Assembly: GCA_934476455.1 (NCBI GenBank)
Contig: CAKSNY010000008.1
Location: forward strand, 1 to 64,000
Direction of reading: 5' to 3'
Origin: an uncultured Clostridia bacterium
Lineage (GTDB): Bacteria > Bacillota > Clostridia > UMGS1883
Length of the DNA: 64,000 bases
Shown: piece by piece, positions 1-8,965 of the stretch
Position numbering within the stretch: the first letter of the stretch is position 1
Layout: every line of letters begins with the position of its first letter
Translations under genes and position numbers: made by a program
Notes under the pieces: model-generated
The model's database searches: none
The model's input: only the letters and a program-made list of their open reading frames with translations
What the model was told of the DNA's origin: nothing

Positions 1-57
1 CTCCTCCGTGTATTTCATTTCCCATGTTCCGTTTAGTGACACTGCCTTAAACAGCAT
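1..57 (-). CDS. Start of a GH2-like glycoside hydrolase (partial, runs off the window)
   Basis: Reading leftward from an ATG at 57-55 gives 19 open codons to the window edge: MLFKAVSLNGTWEMKYTEE. An AGGAG lies 10 bases upstream of the ATG. The string LNGTWEMKYTEE resembles the opening of GH2 beta-galactosidase/beta-mannosidase-type enzymes, where a leading 'LNG.W.' starts the sugar-binding jelly-roll domain. That family would suit the pectin cluster, by trimming side chains of imported oligosaccharides. Only 19 residues are visible, so the family call is inferred from this short motif and the context. No signal peptide is apparent, so a cytoplasmic enzyme is likely. Confidence 0.5.
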   Translation of the reverse strand, partial: MLFKAVSLNGTWEMKYTEE

Positions 58-95
58 ACAGCTACAGCTCCTTTTCTATCCGTTAATTTACTGTT

Positions 96-1112
96 TTAAT
101 TTGTTTTTTCAAGAATTTGTTTTATAACAGGCTCCAACACATTTGCCATTTTGTAATGTCCCAGGTCGTTTGGGTGTGTGGTATCGCTTGTGCAGCAATG
201 CCTGTCTTTGCTTCCGAAAAAAGTTTCCCCGTCAACAAAATAAACGTTTTTATCTCCGTTTTTGACGGCGCAGGTATATGTTTCTTTTATAACCTCTCTT
301 CTTTGCGCTTTGTCGGGCGCGTAGTCAAAGTCGGGGCTTGACATCATTATTATCGGAATATCGGGCTTTCTTTCCCGAATGTATTTATAAAAAGGCGCGT
401 GCGTTTTCTTAAGGTATTGTACGTCAGGCGCATTGTGGTCATAATCAAGCACAAAGGCGCTTATATCCAGCGTGCAGATATACTGCGCAAAATCCAAATC
501 CCCCTTTGCACTGCCGGAAAAACCGAAATTGTAGTAATCTACATCCAGGCGGCTTGATATAAGCGCGCTGTACGCGTTTGACGGGCGCGAGGCGTGCGCG
601 CCCTCTGTAATTGAAGAACCGTAATACAGCATAGGCTTAGCGTATTTATATTCCGTAGGCGGTAAAATTACGGCGTTGTCCTCTATTTCAACCCACGCAT
701 CGGATATTATTTCCGCTGTCGGAAGAAAAACCGTTACATCCTCTGTTTCGTCGCTTTTTGTAAACTCGCCCCAAAAGCTTTTCTGACTATAATTTTTGGG
801 AAAAGCAAGTCCCGCAAAACGTGCGTTTTTTCTTTCCCCTATAAGAATATGTGCCGACTGGCACGCAAAAATCGACATTGCTATGTCAAAAGAAAGCGTT
901 TCAAGCGTTATTCCTATCTTAAATTTTTTTGAATTTGTCCGAAAGCACATTCTTGCCCCCGGGCATCTGATACCGACCTTCGGGAAGCATTGCAGCACCC
1001 CTTCGTATTTTTTCGCCGTTTCAAGCGGCAGTCTTTGCAGTTTTTTTGTTTTTTCAAAATGCGGAACACCGAATATTTTAATCGGCTTTTGTGTATAATG
1101 CAGTCTTTTCAT
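96..1112 (-). CDS. SGNH/GDSL hydrolase with N-terminal beta domain (Lipase_GDSL_3-like)
   Basis: The 338-residue protein has no signal peptide and is probably cytoplasmic. The C-terminal two thirds is an SGNH esterase fold. Visible blocks are YYGSSITEG (block I, nucleophile Ser in GSSIT), NFGFSGSAKG (block II Gly), VLDYDHNAP (block III Asn) and DTTHPNDLGH (block V Asp-His). The N-terminal ~160 residues match the beta-sandwich that precedes this hydrolase type. Family members are carbohydrate esterases; as the penultimate visible gene of a rhamnogalacturonan cluster, deacetylation of imported oligosaccharides is a reasonable inference. The ATG at 1112 has AGGA about 11 bases upstream. It lies 67 bp downstream of the secreted protein ending at 1180 and 39 bp upstream of the GH2-like start, so it is probably co-transcribed with both. 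Confidence 0.85.
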   Translation of the reverse strand: MKRLHYTQKPIKIFGVPHFEKTKKLQRLPLETAKKYEGVLQCFPKVGIRCPGARMCFRTNSKKFKIGITLETLSFDIAMSIFACQSAHILIGERKNARFAGLAFPKNYSQKSFWGEFTKSDETEDVTVFLPTAEIISDAWVEIEDNAVILPPTEYKYAKPMLYYGSSITEGAHASRPSNAYSALISSRLDVDYYNFGFSGSAKGDLDFAQYICTLDISAFVLDYDHNAPDVQYLKKTHAPFYKYIRERKPDIPIIMMSSPDFDYAPDKAQRREVIKETYTCAVKNGDKNVYFVDGETFFGSKDRHCCTSDTTHPNDLGHYKMANVLEPVIKQILEKTN

Positions 1113-1138
1113 CTGTTTTCAATTCCTTTTAAAATAGA

Positions 1139-1167
1139 TAGGGCTGCAGACCGAGCCGCAGCCCCTC
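1139..1167 (-). terminator. Intercistronic GC-rich hairpin
   Basis: GGGCTGC and its complement GCAGCCC flank a ~12-base loop between two cluster genes. No T-run follows directly on the minus strand; ATTTT comes a few bases later. It is more likely a weak attenuator or mRNA-stabilising stem than a full terminator. Confidence 0.35.
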
Positions 1168-1179
1168 TTGTTCACCTAA

Positions 1180-3252
1180 TTATTGTTCCTGACTGCCGAC
1201 TGTAAACCTGACAGGTCCTGCAGCGCTGCAATACGGTTCTATGCCGACGCTGTTTTTAAGTAAAAACGCTTTTACAGAGTAATCGCCGTCTGCATATTTT
1301 GAATAGTCAATTTCAGCTTTCTTTTCGCTGTCTGTTGTTGTTTTCGTCGCTATACCTACCAATTTATTATCCGAATATATTGCAAGCATAAGCACGGTTC
1401 CGCTTGGCACATTTCTTGCCTCTGCGGTTATTTTTTTGTTTTCCGTGTCGTTGTTTATCCCCGCATTGGGGCCTGCCGGTATAGTAACGTTTACATTTCT
1501 TACGGCTGTGTACCCGTTTGCGCTGTCTGTAATTTCTGCGCGCAGAGTAACGGCTTGTTTAGCGCTTGTCTGCGTTACCGCCGCCGTTTTTCCGTCTGCC
1601 GCAACTGCAATGTTTGCGCCATCGTCCGCACTCCATTTAATGCTGTAACCGTTTATCTCTGACGGAAGTATAACCTCTTTCATAATATAGCTGCTGCCGG
1701 GGAAAATATCTTTAAGCTGCGTCTTGGCATTTGAAAACGCGTCGTCACGCCCATCTGTGTATATTTTCAGGTTATCGTATTTTATTGTGGTTGTCGGTCC
1801 GTCTCTGAAATATCCCAGGGCAATCATTAAATCTGCGCCGCTTAAAATTTTAACGTTGCTGCTGCTTGCCAGCCCTTGGTTCTCGAGAACAAGCTTTCCG
1901 TCTAAGTACAAATCATACGTACTTTTTGTAAAATCTGCGCAAAGCGCTATATGATGGGTTTCGTTTAACGTAATTTTACTAATCTTAAGGGAGATTGACA
2001 AACCAAAATACCCAATTCCGATTTCACCGCTTTTGTTTACCGCAATACGAGCCCCATGCCCCGTTGAAGAGCTGCCGAGAACAAGCACCGTTGCCCATTT
2101 ATCGGAATGAGCATCCTCTGTAAAATCATTAACGGAAAAATCGGTTTCAACCGTCATATTGTTTTGTGCAACAGGTCCAAGGATTATTGCGCCGCCCTTG
2201 CCGGTTGCACCGTCAAATGCAGATGCAAGCGTTCCGTCCGACGATGCCGTGAGTGTTTTTCCGCCCTTTCCATATTTCGCACTTGGAAATGCTGCCAGCC
2301 CGAATCCCGCAATGCCGGAATAATTCACATCATCGCCGTTCCATACCTTACTGTCACTATAGCTGTTAAAATCGTTTGCATAAACCGTTGTGTATCCCAT
2401 CGGCTCGCGGTAAAGCTTTAAATCATCATATACATAACGAATACCTACCGCGCTGTCGCTTTCCATAATGTACGGCATATTTATGCCGCTTTCGCTCCAG
2501 CTTTGTCCGCTTCGCGGGATAAATGCGGCATCCTTTACGCACAGTACGCCGTTTAAGTACACACTGTAGACCGCGCTTTGCGTGTCTGCAACAATTTTTA
2601 CCGTATACCAGTCCTCGTTTTCTGCACCTGTTGCTGCCGATTTTCTCGTTTTACCCAGCCAAGAGCCTTCGTCCCATGACCAATCTTCGTAAAAATTACA
2701 TCCGCCGCGCTTCCATACATCCGTATCGGTGAAAAAATATTGCTTGTTATTATCCTTGTCAATATAATACGGCTTATCGTTTTCATCTATAAAAAGCTGT
2801 ATTGCGTAGCTTTCGTTTGTGCCATCGGTATAGCCCGCGCCGAAGAACATATTGCTTGCGCTTGAAGCTCCTGCGGTATTGTTTACCGTTTTGTTAAACT
2901 TAAACTCTGTTGTGTATATGCCTTTAATTGCATTTTCACTTTTAAGCTTGTAATACTGCTGCCTTCCTGTATTGTTTACCCAAAGATAGTGCAGCAGCGA
3001 GTCAGAATCGCCTGTTCTGCTTATAACCGTCAACGGATATGTACTGCCTTTTCCCCATACAGCATTATTAGTGCCCAAATCCTCAGTACCGTTAAAACTT
3101 TCCTCAAAAAGCACCTCTGCTGCGGGGACCAATCCGGTACTGCCGCCTGTTTCAAAGGTGTAGCTCGGCGCGGCAAAGGCCGTAATGCCCATTGCTCCTA
3201 AAGCCGGTATGACACACATTGCCAATGCCATAATCTTTTTTAATACTTTCAT
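1180..3252 (-). CDS. Secreted two-module concanavalin/LamG-like protein with Ig-like domain
   Basis: Starting at the ATG at 3252 (AAAGG 9 bases upstream; the ATG at 3261 touches that site) gives 690 residues. A signal peptide ends near AFAAPSYTF. Two laminin-G/concanavalin-like modules follow, roughly residues 30-285 and 285-505. Each carries '(D/N)LYLDG' or 'YSVYLNG'-type strands and ends in 'YDDLKLYREP' or 'YDNLKIYTDG'. Then come a bacterial Ig-like repeat (GYSIKWSADDGANIAV) and a C-terminal beta domain. No catalytic motif was found. Its first ~550 residues are paralogous to the start of the next protein upstream in the operon (ending at 3279). A carbohydrate-binding or substrate-presenting role is inferred from fold and neighbours; the true activity is unknown. 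No SLH or sortase signal is visible. Confidence 0.75.
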   Translation of the reverse strand: MKVLKKIMALAMCVIPALGAMGITAFAAPSYTFETGGSTGLVPAAEVLFEESFNGTEDLGTNNAVWGKGSTYPLTVISRTGDSDSLLHYLWVNNTGRQQYYKLKSENAIKGIYTTEFKFNKTVNNTAGASSASNMFFGAGYTDGTNESYAIQLFIDENDKPYYIDKDNNKQYFFTDTDVWKRGGCNFYEDWSWDEGSWLGKTRKSAATGAENEDWYTVKIVADTQSAVYSVYLNGVLCVKDAAFIPRSGQSWSESGINMPYIMESDSAVGIRYVYDDLKLYREPMGYTTVYANDFNSYSDSKVWNGDDVNYSGIAGFGLAAFPSAKYGKGGKTLTASSDGTLASAFDGATGKGGAIILGPVAQNNMTVETDFSVNDFTEDAHSDKWATVLVLGSSSTGHGARIAVNKSGEIGIGYFGLSISLKISKITLNETHHIALCADFTKSTYDLYLDGKLVLENQGLASSSNVKILSGADLMIALGYFRDGPTTTIKYDNLKIYTDGRDDAFSNAKTQLKDIFPGSSYIMKEVILPSEINGYSIKWSADDGANIAVAADGKTAAVTQTSAKQAVTLRAEITDSANGYTAVRNVNVTIPAGPNAGINNDTENKKITAEARNVPSGTVLMLAIYSDNKLVGIATKTTTDSEKKAEIDYSKYADGDYSVKAFLLKNSVGIEPYCSAAGPVRFTVGSQEQ

Positions 3253-3278
3253 CTTTTTCATCCTTTCTATAATTAAAC

Positions 3279-6200
3279 TTATTTATTTACGGTTACGGTT
3301 TTTTTGGTATATCCGTGCAAAAATGTTACTTGGGCGCTCTCTTTGTCATCGTTTATACTAATATCTTTTACCGCAACTGTAACACCGAGATTTGCATTAT
3401 TTACCGCATTTGCAATGCCTTCTGCGGTAAATGTCTGATATGCAAGCTTTTCTATATTTTCCGCAATTGTATCTGCCGGGTCTTTTATAAATTTCGACTG
3501 CGTCATTACAAGCGGATTTGAAATTGCATTTTTCGCAGATTCCGCCGCGATTTCCATATGGTTTTTCGTCATTTCTCCGTTCCACGGATAAATGCTGTTT
3601 GTCACGTATTCCGGCGTTGTTTTAAGGGCTGCGAAAAAGTCGAAATCAAGTCCTTCCATATACGGCTTGTAAACGTCAAAAACCTTTCCGAATACCGCCG
3701 TACTTACAATATAACGCCCAAGCTCGTAGCTGCAATGCGTTCCGTCACGTTCAAGGATTGTAAATTTATCTATTCCGTTTGTGCCGTTCCAGTCCGTGTT
3801 GGAATTATCGCCGTAGCAGTCGGGCGCGTTATATACGCTGCCAAGGTACGAGCTTCTCGCATTTTGCAGTGCGGTACTCATCGGAACTACAAAGTCGGGC
3901 TTATCATCTGTAAGCGCGTCTACGTTTTTCATTACATTAACGGAATTGTCCGCCCATTGATTTAACAGCCTCTCCCGTGCGCCTGTGCTGTTCATATCCG
4001 TCCAGTCTGCAACCCATGCCACATCCGCATTCGGCTGCTCGTTTCGTATCCAGCGCATAACCTTCTTTAAATCCTGCGCAAATGAATACTTATATTTATC
4101 CATTACAGACTCGCGGTAGTCCTGCACCAAAACAAGGTCATAATTTTTATCGCGCAGCAGGGAATATACATTGTAATACGGTCTGTTTTTGTTTGACCCC
4201 TGCGTGTAATGGCTTCTGTATTCACCGTCCACGCCGACATAACCGATGTCTTTGTAATAAAGCTGCGCGCCGCCCACAATTGCGTAATCAAAATCTATTT
4301 CTGTTTTTAAGCCGGCGTTCTTAAGGTCTGTAAAAATTAAATCGCGCCAATTCATATAATCGTGCGTATGGCTGTTTCCTATTGCTAAAATTTTAAACTT
4401 ATTAAATGCAAATTTAACGGTTGCGTCATTTTTTGCAAGGCGCTGCCCGACAGAATTATTCGGGCCGTAAAGCGTATATGTTCCGTTTTCCGGAAATGCA
4501 CCGCCGTATATTGTTTCCGCGCTGTTCGGAAGATAAACGGCTTTAAGGCTTGAAAAGCCCGAAAAAGCGTCTGTGCTTACGGTTGTAATACCCTCCGAAA
4601 TTTTAACGGTGTCAATATTTTTTTCATTTGCCCAAGGCGCCTTTTTAAACGAAGAATATATCGGCATTTTGCCGTTGCCCGTTACGGTAAGAACATTTCC
4701 GCTTACCGTATATGTAAAGTCATTATTGTCTGCTGCAAAAGCTGAAACGGGCAGACCTGAATTTTTAACAAGACCGGAAATAAGCGCTGCTGCCATATCT
4801 GCCCCCAAGCCTGACAGCCGACCGTCCTTATTTATAAGCGCCGCGTCATAGTTTTCGCTTTCGGGGTTAAGCGCGGAAAGCGTCCATCTTAAGTCGCTTT
4901 TTGCATAGGTGTCCGTCTCTTTTCCGTAATAGGTCGCATCGTTATCGGTTTCTTGTAAAAATCCGTTCCAAGAGCTGTTAAGATTAAGGCATTTTGCCCC
5001 AAGCTCTGCCGAAACTGCTTCCGTATATCCGACATAGGGTGAAATATCGGTATATTGCGGTGCGGGGGAGGTAACAAACACAACGTTTGCACCGTTCTCT
5101 TTTGCAGCGGCGGCAATTGTTTTAAGATTATTTTTAAACGCTGTTTCCGATGTGTTCTTTACGGCGTCGTCATATGAAAAAGCTATAAAAAGATAATCCC
5201 CCGGCAAAATACGCGTTTTTAAAGCTTCAAGTGTGCCGTTTGATACAAAATTATCGGCTGTACAGTCTGCCTGTGCCATATTGGTTATCTTCACCTTATC
5301 ACCGTTAAACACATTTTCAAGCGCTGTCCCCCAGCCCGCATACGGATATTGCTCTGCCTTATAATCGGCGGCGGTTGAATCGCCGGCTATGTAAATTGTA
5401 GGTAAAAGATTTTCTCCGTGCGTATCGGTTAGCGGCGTGATTTTTTGCACATCAGACCATAAAAAGGCCTTTACCTTGCAGCTTTCATTCCAGTTTTCGG
5501 GAATTTTCACATTTTCCAACGAAACTCTTGTTTTTCCTTTGGAAAGCGACGCTATTATTTTTTTATCCGCGCTTACCATATTTTTGTTTTCGTCGTATGC
5601 TGCAGCAAACAAAACCGCATTTTGCGTATTCTTTGTGCTGCTTACCTCAACCGCGGCAACGCTGCCGCCGGCGCTCGGGGCATTTTTTTGTTTTCCGTTT
5701 GCGTCGTTGTATATGATTTTGCAAATTTCAATCCCTTCGCTTTCGGAAACCGCTTTTTCTGTAATATCATTAACAAACATACTTCCGTTATCCGCTTTAA
5801 AGCCTATACGCGCTATATCGCCGCTGCCCTGTGAAAAATCAAACGGAATAGGCGCATTGTTAAGCTTATTTGTGTTTATATATACATCAAAGCATCTTTT
5901 AAGCATATCTGTTTTAAAGCTTAATACAAACCATTTTTTATGCGGATATGAAAGGCTTTTTATCGTGTTGTTTCCGTCCTTTTCGCTCTTTAAAGCATAA
6001 AGCCTGTCAAGACCGATTTCTGAAAGAATATTACCGTCCTTATCCGCCAGATAAACACTGCCGGAGGCTTTTTTATCCATATAAAGCTCTGCCGAAATTT
6101 CTTCCTCGCTTCCGCTGCAGTTTAATGTGCTGTACGCCTCCGAATTTTCTGCTATCTGCACCGTTTTGTCCGCTTCGTTTGTCGGGTTTTCCGAAAGAAG

Positions 6201-8030
6201 CGGCGCTCCCTTTACTACCACCCAATCCGTAAGGGAGGAAATGTCCGTAATTGTATCGTCGGCAGCTATGGTAATCGGAAATGTTTTTGTAAGGGTGCAC
6301 TCCTTATTTGCATCCGACACTGCCGCCGTAAGGTTTACAACCGTTTCCTCCGCACGCGGCACTACGGTTGCAGTAAACCCGTCGCTTGCAATTTTTACAA
6401 CATCGCTGTCGGAGACCCATCTTATACCGTACCCGTCAATGCCGCTTACGGATGAAGGAAGCGCTATCTCTCCCTTGGGTTTATATGTTCCGGAAAACAT
6501 TCCTTTAAGCTCTTTTGCGGCGGCTGAAAAAACCTCCTCGCGGATGTCTTTATATATTCTCAGATTGTCATAGGTAATATCCGTTGTGGGGGATTCTTTG
6601 TGATAGCCAAGACCTATGGTCATATCCTCTCCGTCTTTTAAATAGAGGCTTTTTCCCTTTTCCCCCATAGTGTACAAAAGATTTTGCTTGTTTGCCACAA
6701 GCTTTCCGTCTATGTACAAATCACACGTATATGTTTCAAAATCCATATAAAGCGTAATGCGGTGCGGCTCGTCAAGCGTTATATTTGAAAGGATTGTCGG
6801 CATATACGGAATTGTGCGGTTATAGTAGTGGTAAATAAACTTTCCGTCCTTGCTTACGGCAAAGCGTATTCCGTCCGCCCCTGTAGACGTAAGCGTAAGA
6901 ACGGTTGCGTAATTGTCCTGATAGCTGTCATCTTCAAAGCTTTTTACGGTAATGTCGGTATCTATCGTCATATTTTTATCCATACGTATAAAGCCCGCAA
7001 ATGCACCGCCGCTGCCGCCGCGGTACTCTGTTACAAGCGCGTTGTTTCTGGCATATATCTTTCCGCCCTTGCTTTGTGTATTTGCAAGCCCCAACCCCGC
7101 AACACCCGCAAATAAGCTGTAGCGCGGCGGATTATAGCTTGTTGCGCCTTTCCATTCTTCCTCTGTCGGATAATTGTTAAAGTCGTTTGCGTAATATGTT
7201 GTTCTGCCGTCCGGCTCACGGTAAATTTTAATGTCGTCATACTTTATTGCGCCGCTGTCTTGGGTTGTCATCATAAACGGCAAATCTATTCCGGTGCCTG
7301 CCCAGTCCGTGGAGGTATCGGCAAACGGCTCGTCCTTAACACAAAGCGACCCGTTAAGGAAAACGCTGTACGTTTTGCCGTTTGTATCAATAACCGTTTT
7401 TAATGTATACCAGTCGCGCGAATACGTCGCCCATGAATTTCCGTCCCCGTGCAGAAGAAACCACTTGTTAAAGTCCATCTTTGTTCGCCACGGGCTTGTA
7501 ATATCCACAAGCGGATTTTGTGTTTTATCGCTTTTTGTGTATGTTAAATTACGCTGAAGGCTAGGCGTATTGATGAACCCGTCAATGCCTATTTCCACTG
7601 CCCTGTTTTCTTCCGCAGTGCTGTTCCCTGCGCCGAAAAGCAGCGGTACGGCAGCTTCGCCTGCAATTTTAAATTTAAATTCAACCGCAAATTTTCCTTT
7701 AATTGCCGCAGTGCTTTTAAGTATAAGCGATTGCTTTGCGTTAGCTTTCCCCGTTACGGTAAGAAATCCGTTTCCGACAGCTGCCGATGTTTCGTTTTTT
7801 AATACGCTTAGGTTTTTTTGCGCCGTACCCCATAAAGAGCCTTCATTTACGGAAACCGCATTTTCAAACCCTTCCTCAAACAAAACCTCTTTTACCGGAA
7901 CAAGCCCCTCTGTTGTGTTTTCCTGAAACGTATAGCTTGGTGCGGCAAATACCGCCTGACTGAACGTGCCCGCCAAAAGCGCCGCACTTGTCAAAATTGC
8001 TCCCGCTTTTCTAAAAATTGTTCTTTTCAT
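3279..8030 (-). CDS. Large secreted multidomain protein: LamG modules, Ig, degenerate SGNH, BspA-type repeat, DUF4886 SGNH
   Basis: The ATG at 8030 is chosen because GGAGGAGAAAA precedes it; the longer frame would overlap the permease. Of 1583 residues, the first ~28 are a signal peptide. Two LamG-like modules (about 33-500), an Ig-like domain (about 500-590), a third beta-sandwich (about 595-750) and a short beta domain follow. At about 880-1100 lies an SGNH domain with IAGDSTAADY as block I, like rhamnogalacturonan acetylesterases, but its block V reads DGRLSGLGADM with no histidine. A short BspA-like repeat (VKISEGITTVSTDAFSGF) leads to a DUF4886-type SGNH domain from about 1215, with AIGNSHTHDYM and an intact DGTHCSYELGRY near 1430. 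The likely role is extracellular de-esterification of pectin, probably by the second domain. It follows the ABC permease by 16 bp in the same operon. Confidence 0.8.
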   Translation of the reverse strand: MKRTIFRKAGAILTSAALLAGTFSQAVFAAPSYTFQENTTEGLVPVKEVLFEEGFENAVSVNEGSLWGTAQKNLSVLKNETSAAVGNGFLTVTGKANAKQSLILKSTAAIKGKFAVEFKFKIAGEAAVPLLFGAGNSTAEENRAVEIGIDGFINTPSLQRNLTYTKSDKTQNPLVDITSPWRTKMDFNKWFLLHGDGNSWATYSRDWYTLKTVIDTNGKTYSVFLNGSLCVKDEPFADTSTDWAGTGIDLPFMMTTQDSGAIKYDDIKIYREPDGRTTYYANDFNNYPTEEEWKGATSYNPPRYSLFAGVAGLGLANTQSKGGKIYARNNALVTEYRGGSGGAFAGFIRMDKNMTIDTDITVKSFEDDSYQDNYATVLTLTSTGADGIRFAVSKDGKFIYHYYNRTIPYMPTILSNITLDEPHRITLYMDFETYTCDLYIDGKLVANKQNLLYTMGEKGKSLYLKDGEDMTIGLGYHKESPTTDITYDNLRIYKDIREEVFSAAAKELKGMFSGTYKPKGEIALPSSVSGIDGYGIRWVSDSDVVKIASDGFTATVVPRAEETVVNLTAAVSDANKECTLTKTFPITIAADDTITDISSLTDWVVVKGAPLLSENPTNEADKTVQIAENSEAYSTLNCSGSEEEISAELYMDKKASGSVYLADKDGNILSEIGLDRLYALKSEKDGNNTIKSLSYPHKKWFVLSFKTDMLKRCFDVYINTNKLNNAPIPFDFSQGSGDIARIGFKADNGSMFVNDITEKAVSESEGIEICKIIYNDANGKQKNAPSAGGSVAAVEVSSTKNTQNAVLFAAAYDENKNMVSADKKIIASLSKGKTRVSLENVKIPENWNESCKVKAFLWSDVQKITPLTDTHGENLLPTIYIAGDSTAADYKAEQYPYAGWGTALENVFNGDKVKITNMAQADCTADNFVSNGTLEALKTRILPGDYLFIAFSYDDAVKNTSETAFKNNLKTIAAAAKENGANVVFVTSPAPQYTDISPYVGYTEAVSAELGAKCLNLNSSWNGFLQETDNDATYYGKETDTYAKSDLRWTLSALNPESENYDAALINKDGRLSGLGADMAAALISGLVKNSGLPVSAFAADNNDFTYTVSGNVLTVTGNGKMPIYSSFKKAPWANEKNIDTVKISEGITTVSTDAFSGFSSLKAVYLPNSAETIYGGAFPENGTYTLYGPNNSVGQRLAKNDATVKFAFNKFKILAIGNSHTHDYMNWRDLIFTDLKNAGLKTEIDFDYAIVGGAQLYYKDIGYVGVDGEYRSHYTQGSNKNRPYYNVYSLLRDKNYDLVLVQDYRESVMDKYKYSFAQDLKKVMRWIRNEQPNADVAWVADWTDMNSTGARERLLNQWADNSVNVMKNVDALTDDKPDFVVPMSTALQNARSSYLGSVYNAPDCYGDNSNTDWNGTNGIDKFTILERDGTHCSYELGRYIVSTAVFGKVFDVYKPYMEGLDFDFFAALKTTPEYVTNSIYPWNGEMTKNHMEIAAESAKNAISNPLVMTQSKFIKDPADTIAENIEKLAYQTFTAEGIANAVNNANLGVTVAVKDISINDDKESAQVTFLHGYTKKTVTVNK

Positions 8031-8046
8031 TTTTCTCCTCCTATAT

Positions 8047-8946
8047 TTATCCCTTAACCGCGCCAATCATAACACCTTTTTCAAAGTATTTCTGAATGAA
8101 CGGGTAAATACAGAGTATCGGCAGCACCGATACAATTATTACGGCATATTTTACGGTTTCGCCTATAAAGCTGGAATTTCCCGCGTCTACCATTTGCGTC
8201 ATCGAGCTTGTGTCGTTTTGAATAAGTATCTCGCGCAAAACAAGCTGCAGCGGAAAAAGCTCTCTGTCCTTTAAAAACAGCATTGCATTAAACCATGCAT
8301 TCCAATGCTGAACGGCGTAATACAGGGCAACAACTGAAAGCGAAGCCTTGCACAGCGGCAGTACAATCTGTACCATTATTCTCCAGTGCCCGGCACCGTC
8401 AAGCCGTGCCGACTCCTCCAATGCAGGGGGTACCGATGCAAAAGCCGTTCTTAAAACTATAAGATTAAATGTATTCACAGCCCCGGGAATAACAAGCGAA
8501 AACAGGCTGTTTTCAAGCCCAAGCTCTTTTACCGTCATATAAAACGGTATCATTCCGCCGGAAAAATACATTGTAAATATAATTAAAAGCGTTATGCTGC
8601 GGCAAAACATTACGTCCCTGCGTGAGGTAAAGTATGCGCCCAGGCACGTCATTACCATATTTACGGCAAGCCCCGCAGCAAGCACAAACAGCGTGTTTCC
8701 GTAGCCGCGCAAAATCATGGGGTTTTTCATCATCAGCCTGTATGCGTCCGTGCTGAAGCCAAGCGGTTTAAACAAAAATCCGCTGAACGAACTAAGCTCT
8801 ACCGCATCCGAAAACGATGCCATTAAAACGTACCACAAGGGATATATCATAACAAACATCAGTGCAGCTATGAAGGTATAATTAAAAACGGAAAAGATTA
8901 TTTCTGCCGGGCTTCTTTTTATATGTTTTTTTGCGTTCTCATTCAT
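8047..8946 (-). CDS. Carbohydrate ABC transporter permease, LplC/YtcP type
   Basis: This 299-residue inner-membrane permease has about six hydrophobic segments. The EAA loop (ESARLDGAGHWRIMVQIVLP) contacts the ATPase. The C-terminus ends in MIGAVKG, typical of LplC/YtcP permeases. It follows the LplB-like permease (9895-8966) by 19 bp and an LplA-like binding protein, making a complete uptake core except for the ATPase. Such systems normally use a shared MsmX-type ATPase encoded elsewhere, and none is in this window. Substrate, inferred from neighbours: oligosaccharides from rhamnogalacturonan/pectin. The RBS AAAGGAGAG sits 7-8 bases before the ATG. Confidence 0.92.
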   Translation of the reverse strand: MNENAKKHIKRSPAEIIFSVFNYTFIAALMFVMIYPLWYVLMASFSDAVELSSFSGFLFKPLGFSTDAYRLMMKNPMILRGYGNTLFVLAAGLAVNMVMTCLGAYFTSRRDVMFCRSITLLIIFTMYFSGGMIPFYMTVKELGLENSLFSLVIPGAVNTFNLIVLRTAFASVPPALEESARLDGAGHWRIMVQIVLPLCKASLSVVALYYAVQHWNAWFNAMLFLKDRELFPLQLVLREILIQNDTSSMTQMVDAGNSSFIGETVKYAVIIVSVLPILCIYPFIQKYFEKGVMIGAVKG

Positions 8947-8965
8947 TGTAAACTCTCCTTTCCGC

